A DNA stretch of 64,000 nucleotides from Capronia americana (GCA_016110215.1 JADWQD010000003.1:1426001-1490000); one strand, 5' to 3'; positions 22,162 to 33,280 are shown, counted from the first letter of the stretch. The notes: generated by a model from the letters alone, not told the origin. Made by a program: numbers and translations.

Positions 22162-24080
22162 ATGCGTGCTGGCCGACCTGGGAGAGAGCGCTCCAAATTC
22201 GGGTGTCTAACCTGCAAGTGAGTTTTCCCCATGACTGTGCGAGCTAATCTGCTGATATCGGTCAGAATTCGTAAGTTTCTCTTCACTCTAAAGACTTTAC
22301 GAACGGTCCGGACATCATCGGCCAGATACAGTTGCCATTCCATCGTAAGGTCTGACGATCCCATAGGGAAAGTGAAATGCGACCAGACCCTGCCTCAATG
22401 TAAAAGGTGTGTTTGATCATGGGATCTATTCACCGCATTGCTCATTCATTGCTTCGCTAGGTGTCTAGATACTGGTCGGAAATGCGAAGGTCCGGTACCT
22501 CGACGCATACGATTTGCTGGAGATGCAACTGTGACACTGAAGGACTCAATCCTGTTACCCGAGGTCAACCTGTTTGCGCCGCAGCATAACGACGATGAAA
22601 GATGGGCCTTCAACTATTTCCTCCATCGCGCTGCCCCGATCTTCGCCGGCGTTGTCGATGGCCCCTTTTGGCTGGAGTTGATCCCCCGCCTCGCACAATC
22701 TCATGCCTTCGTTTGGTATGTGGTGATTTCCTCCAGCTGGATGTTCGAACACGTGCAATACAGCGACCTCGAAACCTCCTACACGCCCTGCGACGCAAGT
22801 ACAGTCATCGACACACAGCACCGAAAGGCGTTGAAATGGTATCACAGAGCTCTCGTCGACTTCCGTCACCTTCTCGAACGAGGTGAGGCGGACAACGGTT
22901 ATATCCTCCTGAGTTGCATCCTCTTCGCTGCAATAGAATTCCAGCAGTGAGTCCCTCGGACAACACATCAGTGCCTTGGTGGAAATCCATTTGATCCCTG
23001 TCGCACTGAGAATGTTCAAAGCTAACGGAAAACAGGAGGCAGGTGGGCAACGCATGGCGCCTCATAGATACCGCATTTGCACTCCTCGATCAGAATCTCT
23101 CAATGTCCCAGACGCAGGTGTCGAAGCTAAAGGACACGAACCTCTACGAATTCGTCACTGCATTCTTTTCGCGAAAAGCAGTCATGATGGGCCCACTTGG
23201 GAAACCGATACCTCTCAAGTGGAACATCCATCCCACAAGGCACTCTTTAACGCCTTCAATGAACTCCTACTTGGCCCTGCTCACAGACGCTAAGGCGCAG
23301 TTGGAAAGCCTCATGTATCAAGCTTACGAAGTGGTTCGGGTGGGACACCTGTTGTACCACGACGGCTATGAAATGCAAAAGTTGAAGCCGAGACAAAAGC
23401 TACATCTCAAACAGGTGCAACAATGGAAAGACAAATTCCTCCAGCTTTGCAGAAATGGGAGGGATGGTGAGATGGGTTGCATCGGGTCAACTCTCCTTAT
23501 GTACTGGGGCATGTGCTACGTCTGGCTGGCCGCCTGCACCAGTCCCTTACAGACGGCCTTTGACAAACATATCGACGACTTCGAGGCAATTGTTGACAAC
23601 GCTCGAGTTGTCCTTCAGTGCATCGCTCCATCCAATAATGGAGGTCGCCTATTCACATGTGATGGAGATGTTGTGCCATCACTTCTGTTCACGGCAACCA
23701 AGTGTCGTGATCCTACTCTGCGGCGGACGGCTTTGCAATTACTAAGGCAGGCACCGTACCGAGATGGTCTTTGGTCTTCGGTAGCAGCGCCTAGCCTTGT
23801 CGAAAAAATGATCGCCGTCGAAGAAGGCGACGAGTGCTTCTCAACATATCCTGTCCTATCGTCCTCCGGTAGCCTCCCGCCGGAGGAGCGACGAATACAT
23901 CACTTCGCGATTGTCAAAGGTGCAGGTTGTGATGGCCGTCGCCGCCTGAAAGTTCAGTTGACCAAGGCTGCGCTTGATGCAGACGGCTCGTTGAGAATGG
24001 TGCATGAAGAGGTATGGGTGGAGGAACGCACGGAGAATCTGCCGTGGAGGTCTGCGTGGCAATTCCTGTGCGAGCAATAG
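22162..24080 (+). CDS. Zn2Cys6 transcription factor with a 5-nt microexon
   Basis: Nuclear regulator with an N-terminal binuclear zinc cluster. Exons are 22162-22217, 22266-22270, 22367-22406, 22461-22946 and 23036-24080, giving 543 residues. The start is the ATG at 22162, preceded by an in-frame stop. The zinc cluster reads C-L-T-C-K-I-R-K-V-K-C-D-Q-T-L-P-Q-C then KRCLDTGRKC, i.e. the canonical CX2CX6CX6CX2CX6C. The six residues between Cys 2 and 3 are only obtained if the 5-nt exon AATTC is spliced in; skipping it shifts the frame. The remainder (FLHRAAPIFAGVVDGPFW, WYHRALVDFRHLLERGE, WRSAWQFL) fits the fungal-specific regulatory region (Fungal_trans_2). Target genes are unknown, since no obvious cluster surrounds it. 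Confidence 0.87.
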
Positions 24081-25028
24081 CCCGCTGACTCGAAAGAAGC
24101 CCTGAGCTAGGTTTTCCGATCAGCGCTCCAAGCCGCGTCCTCGCGGTGCTCATTTGACCCCTGCAGCATGAGTATGAATTAAACATACGGCCATAAACCA
24201 CACCTTGCACCCGGTAAGGCGGCGCCGATCGTGATAGCCAACGGACCGGCGTTCTCTCTTCGAAGAATCTGAATCGACTGATCCGGACTCGGGATCAAGA
24301 CCCTACTCTAGAGGTTTCTTCCTTTCCTACCACACGTCACCTGGCGAACTCATCGCTCGGAAAGCACCCTCTATCCAGATTTCCGGCTATGATCACACGA
24401 AGCAAAAACTACGGTGAAGTGTGAGCTCTCAAATGGCGGCCGCAAATACTTAGGTGGAATCCGGTAAGTTATTGCTGAATCCCATAATGACACAGGAACC
24501 CGAAATAATGCTAACCCTGCTGGAAGTACCAAATCGAGGAAACAAGTTTGACCTCCGTCGACAGTGTTTTGTCGGCCATCCGGAACCCAACACGATGAAC
24601 CGAAAGACCTTCGAGGCTGTGACCCTCCGAGTATTTGCACAGATGACGAGGACGCCATTGAGCGAGACTGCTGCTTGTGCCTGGAGAAGCCTTACTTGCA
24701 CGATTCAAAGAGTTTCTTTGTTCCTACTGCACAATACTGTAGCTAGAGCCAACGTGAAAGATGAATTGCGATGTGATTATGGGCAATAAATGGATTTATT
24801 TGTAATGACCTGCTAGGTCTCTCTTGATTGTATTCACACTGATTCGTCAGACGGAAAACCTCTCGTCCCTCGGCCTAATCTAATCAAGATAAGATCTAAT
24901 TTAGAAAAAAGTCCAGAACTTCCAGTTTTTCTGGGCCCCACCGCCAGATTGCTCGCACCCTCCATACCTCATACAAGCAAGGAAGCCAGCGAGCAAGAAG
25001 AGGACCACCCCTCCCTGTGGCCGTGAAC
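24081..25028. other. Intergenic spacer upstream of sda1
   Basis: This holds the end of the regulator transcript and the sda1 promoter. A frame at 24454-24789 is open for about 110 codons but shows no family motif, so it is not called. No RNA gene or repeat is seen. Confidence 0.35.
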
Positions 25029-27314
25029 ATGGGCAAGCGTAAACTGGGGGCCCTCGAAAAAGTCGACGCCGACCTCGCGAACCTGCAGAACAAAATCAAA
25101 CGAGATCCCCAATCCTACCACACCGACTTCCTGCACCAGTATATCCAGTATGAGAACCAGAGGCAGATCTTTCTCCAAGCGCCCTCTGCATCCGCGAGGG
25201 ACGGCGGACTCGTCACGTTCCGCGAGTTGATCGACTTTGTCGCGCACGTGGCGGACTGCTACAAGGAGGACACAAAGGAGTTTCCGCGCCAGTTGGTGGA
25301 GATATTGTCGACGCATCATGCGCGGTTGGAGAGTGAGCTGCGCGAGAAAATCGTAGGGAGTCTGGTGCTGTTGAGGAGGAAAGAGGTCATCGACTCGAAT
25401 GCCCTGCTACGGTGTTTCTTCCCGGTCTTGACGGGCACGCGGAGTAAATCGCTTAGGACCTTGTTGTTTCAGAAGATCCTGAGCGATTTGCGAGGTGCGA
25501 ATGCGAAGACCACGAACCACAAGTTGAACAGGAGCGTGCAGACGACGTTGCATAATCTCGTGACGGAGGATCGGGCGGCGGCGAAGGCGCTGTGGGCGGT
25601 CAAGATCACGGGTGAGATGTGGAGGAGGCAGATCTGGACGGACGCCAAGGCCGTGGAAATCATGAAGGAGGCGGCGCTGGCGGATAACGAGAAGTGCATC
25701 GTTGGAGGGGTGCGCTTCTTTCTGGGCGGGGACAAAGAGCGAGAAGAACTTGAAGATGAGAGTTCAGACGACGACCGTGCTGTTGATATGGGCAAACTGC
25801 GGCATCAGGCGGGCGTCAATAAGAAGAGTAAGAAGGCGGAGCGGAGACTTGAGAAGGCGGCTGCTACCGTGAAGAAGAAGGAGAAGAAGAAGAGTCAACC
25901 CCATCCGCTGAACTTCTCGGCTCTACACTTGTTGCATGATCCGCAGGGCTTTGCGGAGGCGTTGTTCTCGAAGCATCTACAGAACACGAAGTCGAAGTTG
26001 AATCTGGATCAGAAGTTGCTGGTCTTGCAACTCGTGTCGCGGTTGATCGGTCTGCACAAGTTGACTGTGATCAGCTTCTACTCCTACTTCCTGAAATACC
26101 TTACTCCTCGACAGCCATCGGTCACGTCGTTTCTGGCATCGTTAGCGCAATCGACGCATAATCTGGTGCCGCCGGATATACTGGAGCCATTGGTGCAGAA
26201 GATTGCCAACGAGTTTATTTCGGAAGCCGCTGCTGGAGAGGTGGCGGCAGCCGGGTTGAATGCTATTCGAGAGATCTGTGTGCGACAACCTCTGGCGATG
26301 AATGATACGCTATTGCAGGATCTGGTCATGTACAAGAAGAGCAAGGACAAGGGAGTCATGATGGCTGCCAAGGGCCTGTTGGGCCTATACAGGCAAGTTG
26401 GTGCTGATATGCTTAGAAAGAGAGATCGTGGCCGGGATGCGGCGCTTGGCCTGAAGTCTGGCGAGCAGAAACAGCAGCGATTCGGCGAGGAAGCCGTTGG
26501 AGAGATCGAAGGCTTAGCTCTGCTGGAGAAATGGAAAGAAGAGGAGCGACAGAGGAAGAGACTTGAGAAAGGTCTTCCGGCAGTTGGCTCTGACGACGAG
26601 GTCGAGGATGATGACGAAGAAGAAGACTGGAATGCCTGGAATGTTCAAGATGACGAAGACAGCGATGACTCGGGTGGATGGATCAACGTCGAGAGTGACG
26701 ACGAGATCAACATCAGTGACAGCGAGGACGATCAACCGGCGGCCAAGAAGGTGCGGTTCGAAGCTGAAGTGTCCGATGACAAAGAGAACGGAGTTGCAGA
26801 GAAACCTGTTGAAGGAGGAGAAGAAACCACCGCACAACCGAAGACGAGCCTTGCAACGACTCGCATTCTGACACCGGCTGACCTTGCAAAATTGCAAGAG
26901 CTCCGCACCACGGCATCGATATCATCGCTGATGAAGAAAACCCATCACGCATCACAGACTGCACAACAGACAAATTCCCAACGCCATATGGACGACCCCT
27001 TGACAGCCGCCGAGATCGAGGGTTTAGCATCTCTCTCACGAGGCAAAGCGACCCGTGCTCAAAAGCTAGCTCTGCTGCAAGAACACAAAGACGATCGTGA
27101 GGAGCACAAATCCAAGGCGGCAAGGAAGAAGGAGCGCAAAGAATCCGAGGGTAAGAGCACTACGAACAAGGAGAAGGCGCGGAAGAAGAACTTCCTCATG
27201 ATGTTGGGTAAGGCTAAATCCAAGGGCAAGAGGAGTCTTGTTGAGCATCGGAAAATTCTGAAAGCGCATGCTGAGAGAGGGAAAAAGGGCGGCAGGAGAG
27301 GGAATAGAGGGTAG
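25029..27314 (+). CDS. sda1: Sda1, nuclear 60S ribosomal subunit biogenesis and export factor
   Basis: Intronless gene of 761 residues. The frame extends slightly upstream, but the first ATG is at 25029 (MGKRKLGALEKVDADL). Sda1 is a component of nuclear pre-60S particles, also linked in yeast to actin organisation and G1 progression. Diagnostic sequence: LQNKIKRDPQSYHTDF near the N-terminus, a helical NUC130/3-type region with LRCFFPVLTGTRSKSLR, HPLNFSALHLLHDPQGFAE in the middle, and KFSLP-free SDA1-type helices (YLTPRQPSVTSFLASLAQ). A long acidic stretch (residues of about 520-590, many DDE/SDSE) is followed by a Lys/Arg-rich tail (KSKGKRSLVEHRKILKAH). Length and layout match the family. Regulation is presumably with other ribosome-biogenesis genes; no specific site was identified. 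Confidence 0.95.
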   Translation: MGKRKLGALEKVDADLANLQNKIKRDPQSYHTDFLHQYIQYENQRQIFLQAPSASARDGGLVTFRELIDFVAHVADCYKEDTKEFPRQLVEILSTHHARLESELREKIVGSLVLLRRKEVIDSNALLRCFFPVLTGTRSKSLRTLLFQKILSDLRGANAKTTNHKLNRSVQTTLHNLVTEDRAAAKALWAVKITGEMWRRQIWTDAKAVEIMKEAALADNEKCIVGGVRFFLGGDKEREELEDESSDDDRAVDMGKLRHQAGVNKKSKKAERRLEKAAATVKKKEKKKSQPHPLNFSALHLLHDPQGFAEALFSKHLQNTKSKLNLDQKLLVLQLVSRLIGLHKLTVISFYSYFLKYLTPRQPSVTSFLASLAQSTHNLVPPDILEPLVQKIANEFISEAAAGEVAAAGLNAIREICVRQPLAMNDTLLQDLVMYKKSKDKGVMMAAKGLLGLYRQVGADMLRKRDRGRDAALGLKSGEQKQQRFGEEAVGEIEGLALLEKWKEEERQRKRLEKGLPAVGSDDEVEDDDEEEDWNAWNVQDDEDSDDSGGWINVESDDEINISDSEDDQPAAKKVRFEAEVSDDKENGVAEKPVEGGEETTAQPKTSLATTRILTPADLAKLQELRTTASISSLMKKTHHASQTAQQTNSQRHMDDPLTAAEIEGLASLSRGKATRAQKLALLQEHKDDREEHKSKAARKKERKESEGKSTTNKEKARKKNFLMMLGKAKSKGKRSLVEHRKILKAHAERGKKGGRRGNRG

Positions 27315-28522
27315 ATCTGTTCTCATCGCTCTAGACATCTTATTCTCGCAGATTGACGACACGCTCAATACCTGCCTGGTAGTCATTGTCAAGATGGCGT
27401 CTATGCCCAGCCAAGTGTTTCTTCATTGCTCATCATCGTTGCGCCAGAAGCTTAGTTGTGTTGCTTCCGACGGTGATGCTCGAGTCGCTCGTCGTCCTGT
27501 CGCGGTCTGCAGCGATAGGTATTCACTGTGGCCCGGATTCGTACCAACATCACTGCGTAGTGTGTATGTACGAACAATGTGGTGTTATGCTGCAATCTCT
27601 TCTCAACCCTTTTCCTGCGCCTCAGCCCACTCGTCCAGCCCCAACAACCCCGCCCAATTAAAAGCGCACGCGTGAATAGGAAGCCTCGCGTCAGTTTCGT
27701 GTCATCATGCAGGCTTCTCAGGAACAGGGAACACGAGTTCGGCCCTGAAGAGCGCTCTGGCCAATTGAGACGCTCAGTCCACGCCCAGCCCCGGACTTTC
27801 TGGGTCAGAGTCCGAAGCCTAAGACCGAAACTGGCACCTCTAGTGGCGGAAGCGAGCCGCTATTAATATCGCCATGCAGGAATGACAGGGGGCTCAAGGG
27901 AGGCTGGGGCTGCCATAGCTGGTTGGCTGGTGAATGGGCTGGCGCTGATTTTCAGGCCAACGTCAAGCAGAGAAAACGGCAAAGTGAGGAAAGCGTGTGG
28001 CTTTTTTGACGGTCGCTCGTCTCGCATTTCTCGCTTGAGGACCCAGTCGCTCCGGAAACTCGATAAGGATAAGGACTGACTGTCCATCCCGCTGCGCACT
28101 CCCGTCTCCCTGTTCTACAAGACCCAATTGCCACACGCCGTGACTTGCCGGACTCCAGAGTTCAAAAGTGCGCATCCCTCGTTTAAACTTAACTTACTAC
28201 CCATTCCTGCCCTTCCTTTTGAGGAGCTCCTTTTCACTTTTCCTGGCCTGCGCTCTCTTTAGTCTCACTTCCACCCTGATTCTCAGACATCAGCTTGACT
28301 CCCTTGATACATCTCATTTCACAGCATCAATACCTCAACCTTCAGACCTTGCTATTCAGTTAGTAGGGGAACATACCCAGCGCATTTACACTCGCTTCGA
28401 CTCTCACCTGCGATACAGCACGACCAGCAGCACCCTATCTGCTTCAAGCTGAGCTCCAAAAGCTCGCTCCTCACTCGTTCGATTCACATCGCTGCTATTA
28501 CACTCATTCCAAGAGTATCATC
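27315..28522 (+). promoter_or_regulatory. Spacer and probable long 5' leader of the RNR-inhibitor-like gene
   Basis: About 1.2 kb. From roughly 28180 to 28500 the sequence is rich in C and T, as in many long fungal 5' leaders. One ACGCGT hexamer (MluI cell-cycle box) occurs at 27668-27673. No coding frame with motifs is seen. Confidence 0.4.
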
Positions 28523-29452
28523 ATGGGTCTCCCGCAAGACTTTTCTGTCCCTATCCCTTCGATCGAATCAGACTCGCCTCTTTCCAAGCGTCGTCGGTTC
28601 ACACCCATGTCACTCCCTCCCATCATCCCTGTCTCCGACAACTCGGACATCGAGCAGCACACCTTCGACTCGCCGTTGCTCTTGCAGCTTTGCGAACAAG
28701 CGCCAGACCAGGCGGAAATCGAAGCAGGCCTTCTCCAGGTCGGCATGAGGGTCAGGAAATCGGTCGCTGAAGGATACAAAACTCAGCAAAAAAAGTTTAC
28801 TCCTCGTCCCTTTTTTGACGCACGCCGGCTTTCTCCTGAAACTCAAGCTGCGCTTGCCGGTGGCAGTTCCACTAGCACCGACGACTCCGCCCCTGTTGCT
28901 GCTGCGTCCCAAAACCTAAGCACTGCTACCTTTTGCGGTATCAGTCTGGCCTACCTTTCTCACCATGGTGATGATTGGGCCAGCCCATCCGTCTCTCAGC
29001 AATCCCTCTGGTCTTATTCTACCAGTCACAAGCGCTCATATGAGATCGACTCGGACAGCGACGAGAGCCAGGACTGGCAACCTCGCACACCCAACCTCGT
29101 TGCTGATGCGGGAATGCAAATGCCGGTCGATTATTTCGCCATCGACATGGACACTATGAGTGATGTTAGCCCCATGACTCAGCTTGGCGAGCGCACCAGA
29201 CAGCACTTCAACGGTCGACGCATGGCCATGCCCAAGTCTCGTGGCCGATTCCTCCATCCATCCGAGCCGCAAATTCCTCCTACCTCTAGTGTCAACCCTT
29301 TTGCGGATTTCATGGCTCCACAACCAGGACCTCAATTTGGCGGGCATTTCGGCCATAAGCGAATGATAAGCTGCGGTATGGAAGCCGCCATGGATTTCGG
29401 CGAGGCTCCTTTCTTGCAACGACGTGAAGATGTCGAGATGGATTGCTCTTAA
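28523..29452 (+). CDS. Putative ribonucleotide reductase inhibitor (Spd1/Dif1/Hug1-type domain)
   Basis: Intronless, 309 residues, with its ATG at 28523. The protein is Ser/Pro-rich and mostly disordered, with one conserved-looking block at residues of about 74-88 (VGMRVRKSVAEGYKTQ) that matches my recollection of the RNR_inhib (Spd1/Dif1) core. Proteins with this core bind or localise ribonucleotide reductase subunits and restrain dNTP synthesis until S phase or DNA damage. A basic cluster (SKRRR, residues about 21-25) may be a nuclear localisation signal, and GEAPFLQRREDVEMD closes the protein. Several SP/TP sites could be kinase targets. The rest has no recognisable fold, so this assignment rests on a short motif and needs a profile search. 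Confidence 0.6.
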   Translation: MGLPQDFSVPIPSIESDSPLSKRRRFTPMSLPPIIPVSDNSDIEQHTFDSPLLLQLCEQAPDQAEIEAGLLQVGMRVRKSVAEGYKTQQKKFTPRPFFDARRLSPETQAALAGGSSTSTDDSAPVAAASQNLSTATFCGISLAYLSHHGDDWASPSVSQQSLWSYSTSHKRSYEIDSDSDESQDWQPRTPNLVADAGMQMPVDYFAIDMDTMSDVSPMTQLGERTRQHFNGRRMAMPKSRGRFLHPSEPQIPPTSSVNPFADFMAPQPGPQFGGHFGHKRMISCGMEAAMDFGEAPFLQRREDVEMDCS

Positions 29453-30565
29453 GCAAGCCAAGACCCCAGTTTAAAACCAAGATTTTTGACGATTGTGTTA
29501 TATTATTATGCATTGCATTGATTTTATGAATTCAGGGAAACGTCGATCGCATTGAGAGGCAGTGCTTGATCGAACCGCGAAATGACCTGAAGAGGCATTT
29601 GGATATTGCGGTTCGACGAAGCGCGGAAGGGGCGCCAGAGCTGAACTATGAAGAATCAGCTCTCTCGGGAAACTATTGTACACTATCGCGAGATGCGACC
29701 ATCATTGGAGACTCTGGGCACAGAAATTTGTATGTAACGGTCATCTTGGGATTGCTGGGTTGAATATCCCTGCATTTGGCACAGGTTGTGTGCCCCGAGT
29801 CAGCAGAGGAACGGGACGTTTTGCAGGAATCGGCGCACGCTGCAACTGCATGGGACGCTTACATGCTCATCTTATGTATCATTGCATGATAAAAAATCGA
29901 CATTAGTTAGATAATAAAGAATGAGAGCAAAAGGTGAATTGAGAAGAGCCGACTTCCATCTTTGGCCGTTTCTCCCTTTGACTGAATTTTGTTGTAGTCC
30001 TCGGCGAGGAGCACTAACCTACAGTAGGACAGCACCGACTACTCCGTACAAAACCAACATGGCAATCAATACAGAGTATCGAGTACCGAGTATTCGGACC
30101 GGGATTGAAGCTGCCAGATCGTTCTTACTCGCTCGCTCGTTCACGCAACCAAGGTGGCAATTCACCCTCTGCAGTAGGTATGGCTCATATTTATGGAAGC
30201 ATGAATGGGTATCCATCCAATCCCAGGCATTATGGTGCATGACCATATTCAGCACAGCAATACGAGGTACTACTATCTATACACAGTACACGCAGTATCC
30301 AGTATCCAGTAACCAGAGTACGTACGTGACCGGTACCGACATGTAAAGCAACCAACCCCCTCTCTCCCTGCTCAAAACTTCTAATGCGGCAGGGTGATTC
30401 TGGTTTTGTACATTAATTACATCACGGTGCATTACATTCAGGAGGCATTTATCCAAGTGCCCCTAGGATGACTCGTCTCCCCTCGTCTCCCGTCTCCGGT
30501 ACTCATGTACAGGTCTCCTAAAGCACTTCATTACTGGAATCTGGGGTGATGGACGTTAACAGCGT
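29453..30565. other. Convergent 3' intergenic region with short imperfect repeats
   Basis: Over 1.1 kb between two convergent genes. It includes small imperfect tandem motifs (GTATCCA/GTACCGA-like units near 30075-30100 and 30275-30320). No supported gene. Confidence 0.35.
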
Positions 30566-33280
30566 TTAGAAAGCGAACCTCCCCGGCGCGCTCGCTTGGC
30601 TAATCTCCCTCACGCTCCGGACACCACCGAGGCCCGCATTCTCCTTGCCTATCCCGTTGACGACGAGAGGCCTGCCCTTGGTCGGACTTCTCGCTCCGGT
30701 GTTCTCCTTTCCTACATTGCCGCCTTCGAGCGATCTTTTCAAGTTGACGCTTCGGGCCCGATCTCGTCGTGCGCGGATCTGCGCAAGTGCGGCTTCGCGA
30801 CTGATTGGCGTGCCGGGGACGTTGGTGAGCATTGCTTGGGAGGAGGCGAAGGTTGGCCGGGATGCGGAGAAGGGATAGGTGCTAGTTGAACGGGGGATGT
30901 TGTCAGTACAGACATTGAGTACTTCAGTCTGAGCATGCTCGGGGAGGATCGAGCGGGGGTTGTGCTCTGGACTGAATACGTCGTCTGGTTCAGCGGGACC
31001 GCGGAGGGGAACTCTCGTCGTGGTTGTTGTGGCGATAGTTTGAGGTGGGCTTGTCATCTGTGTTTCGGGGAAGTTTTGCTGCACCTGCGCTAGAGTATGC
31101 ATCGATCTGGATTGCTTGTGTACGGGTGTCATGGGAAAGACGGTGCTTGCTGCCGGCGACGCAGATGTATCCTTGACAAACGTAGATTGCATGTCTGAGT
31201 CATTGTGGTGAGACATCACTGTTGAGGTCACCAAAGGTGAGTGGCTTCGGAGATTAGGTTTTGATTGAGCTCGTCGGTGCAGGCATGTCCGTGGTGGCGA
31301 GTCCTTGAGCGCTACCTTGGTGATGGTGGTTGTCATTGACGATTTAGATATGGCCTGAGTTCGATCTCTGGCAGCAGACCGGATGCTGTCGCGAGAGGAT
31401 CTGGCTGAACGAGGCGATTCGGGAACTAGACGGATGGGTGAAGCTGTGCTGAAAATACCCATTGCAGTAGAGGGACGTCTGGGCGGAAGTTGTTTCGGGG
31501 GTGAAAGGTCGAACAAGTCTGTGTCTAGAGCAGCTGACGCACTTTCCGTGTGTCGGAGAGGTGGGGCCATGGCTCTCAGGTCGGCATGGCTTGTGCTTGA
31601 AGTTGAGAAGGCGAAAGGTTTTGAGCCTGTGGCAGGCTCGACCAGGACTTGTGTGATCTCCTCCAGTTGGGCTGTGGGCTCCGGTGTATTATTGCTGGAG
31701 TCCAATTCCATTGGTTCAGGCTCGGGAAGGGGGACTTCAATCGCTTGTTCGAGGACCAAAGGCGACTCTGGAGTTCGAGTAACCAACCCTGGGGTCGGTT
31801 CCGGAGGCAGTCTGGCCGTCTCAGACGTCAGCGGTGCAATGTGTTGTGCTTTTGGTGTGTCTTCGGATGAGCTGTCCTTGAGCACAGCTTCATCTGTTTC
31901 CTTCGCGATCTTCCGTTTCTTCGAAGCCCGTTGCTGTTGCATCTTTGCATCATAAACCGCGTCATGGACAAATCTCTCGCCATTCGACTCTGCTAGCCGG
32001 CAAGGGCAAGCCTTGAATTGGCACTGCATGTGCATCAGATGGATCAGGTCGGCATCTTCGCTATGCTTCCGCTTTGCCCAGGCGAGTTCTTGCTTTAAAA
32101 ACTGGACCTCCTCTTCAGGCGTCATCTTGACTCCTTCCGACTGCTTGCTGAAATAATTCAGGTGCGATAACACAGAGGAGAAATCTGGGACCTTTGCTGC
32201 GCGCAGTCTGGGCGGTCTCTCGGTTGTGATGCGGCTCCCAGATGCTGTGCTGTGAGAAGAACCGGGCCGACCATCACTCATGTTGTGTGCGTGATGAGCC
32301 CACTGACTCTTTATTGCCTCTCTTACCGCCATAACCGCCCCGGATCTGTCATCCGGTTCCTCGTTCTTGTCCGGCTCAGTTTCTGGCACGGAGTCGGTCT
32401 GGACTCCCCTCTCAACGGTAGTACTCTTCTCAACGCTCGTCTTCGTCTCCACGAGCGCAGCATCTCTCTCCCTCTCGACAACCTTCAACCGGTCTTTGAC
32501 CTGCTCTAATTCTCCCACCGTCCCTGCCAGGGCATACGCCCTCTCGAAACTCTCCTGCCTCGCCTTTTCCTTTTCACTCTTCTCATGCTGGACTTCGGTC
32601 TGGCTTTTCTTCAACTCCGCCCTTGTTTCCTGAAGGTCCTGTCTGGCTTCCACAACCGCCAGCTCAGCCCGGTATGTTTCTTTACGACAGCGCTTGATTT
32701 CCTTGGCGTAGGATTCTTGATCGCGGATCCGCTTTTCTTTGTCAACTTGGAGTTCTTCGAGCAGGTCTTCGACGCGTTGGGAGAGCATTCGTTCGCGTTT
32801 CTTGCGGGAGGCGAGTTCCTCCTTTGCGCGCTCGAGTTCAGCGGTTAGAGTTGCGAGACTTGCTTGCGCTTCTTCGTAACCCATAATGGCTCGTTGGAAC
32901 GCTGCATTGCTGCCGCCGGCATCGTTCTTGGTAGGGGAAACCTCATTTTCTGATGGTGCAGCGACTCTCCTGGGGCGTGTCGGCGAGGATTGGGTGCTGC
33001 CATTTGCTAGGCTGTTCAGGAACGCAACTTTCGTCTGAACATCCGATGTCATAGAGTCGCGCGTACGGGGACGGTCATGGTCAACGAGGTAGCTGTGCAG
33101 AGAGGGCGACTGAGGAATTCGTTGCTGGTTCATACGCTCGGGTGATAGCTGGTGCAGAGGCAGAGGTGGAGGACATTGAAGGGGATTGGGACTGATGTGT
33201 GAATGGTGGTCTTCCATGGTATCATCGACAGCTATTGCCGAATCCATTAGTGTTTTAGGAGCCGAAATGTCGACTGTCAT
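30566..33280 (-). CDS. Large coiled-coil, Ser/Pro-rich protein of unknown function
   Basis: A single frame of 904 residues starting at the ATG at 33280. I do not recognise a named family with certainty. Residues of about 130-285 form a strong coiled coil (EEAQASLATLTAELERAKEE; RMLSQRVEDLLEELQ). A second conserved-looking block (about residues 365-430) includes VPDFSSVLSHLNYFSKQ, TPEEEVQFLKQELAWAKR and a cysteine-containing MHMQCQFKACPCRLAE. Flanking regions are disordered, with many SP/TP motifs that suggest cell-cycle kinase control. The C-terminus carries an Arg-rich segment (AALAQIRARRDRARS) and ends in GRFAF. The architecture would suit a cytoskeletal, spindle-pole or septum scaffold, which is inference. 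Confidence 0.8.
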   Translation of the reverse strand: MTVDISAPKTLMDSAIAVDDTMEDHHSHISPNPLQCPPPLPLHQLSPERMNQQRIPQSPSLHSYLVDHDRPRTRDSMTSDVQTKVAFLNSLANGSTQSSPTRPRRVAAPSENEVSPTKNDAGGSNAAFQRAIMGYEEAQASLATLTAELERAKEELASRKKRERMLSQRVEDLLEELQVDKEKRIRDQESYAKEIKRCRKETYRAELAVVEARQDLQETRAELKKSQTEVQHEKSEKEKARQESFERAYALAGTVGELEQVKDRLKVVERERDAALVETKTSVEKSTTVERGVQTDSVPETEPDKNEEPDDRSGAVMAVREAIKSQWAHHAHNMSDGRPGSSHSTASGSRITTERPPRLRAAKVPDFSSVLSHLNYFSKQSEGVKMTPEEEVQFLKQELAWAKRKHSEDADLIHLMHMQCQFKACPCRLAESNGERFVHDAVYDAKMQQQRASKKRKIAKETDEAVLKDSSSEDTPKAQHIAPLTSETARLPPEPTPGLVTRTPESPLVLEQAIEVPLPEPEPMELDSSNNTPEPTAQLEEITQVLVEPATGSKPFAFSTSSTSHADLRAMAPPLRHTESASAALDTDLFDLSPPKQLPPRRPSTAMGIFSTASPIRLVPESPRSARSSRDSIRSAARDRTQAISKSSMTTTITKVALKDSPPRTCLHRRAQSKPNLRSHSPLVTSTVMSHHNDSDMQSTFVKDTSASPAASTVFPMTPVHKQSRSMHTLAQVQQNFPETQMTSPPQTIATTTTTRVPLRGPAEPDDVFSPEHNPRSILPEHAQTEVLNVCTDNIPRSTSTYPFSASRPTFASSQAMLTNVPGTPISREAALAQIRARRDRARSVNLKRSLEGGNVGKENTGARSPTKGRPLVVNGIGKENAGLGGVRSVREISQASAPGRFAF

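Noticed and set aside
24454..24789. Open frame of about 110 codons between the Zn2Cys6 gene and sda1
   Set aside because: No recognisable domain; overlapping frames on the other strand are equally long.
30046..30330. Short GTATCCA/GTACCGA-like repeats as a satellite or CRISPR-like array
   Set aside because: Only a few imperfect units, no regular spacing; ordinary low-complexity sequence.
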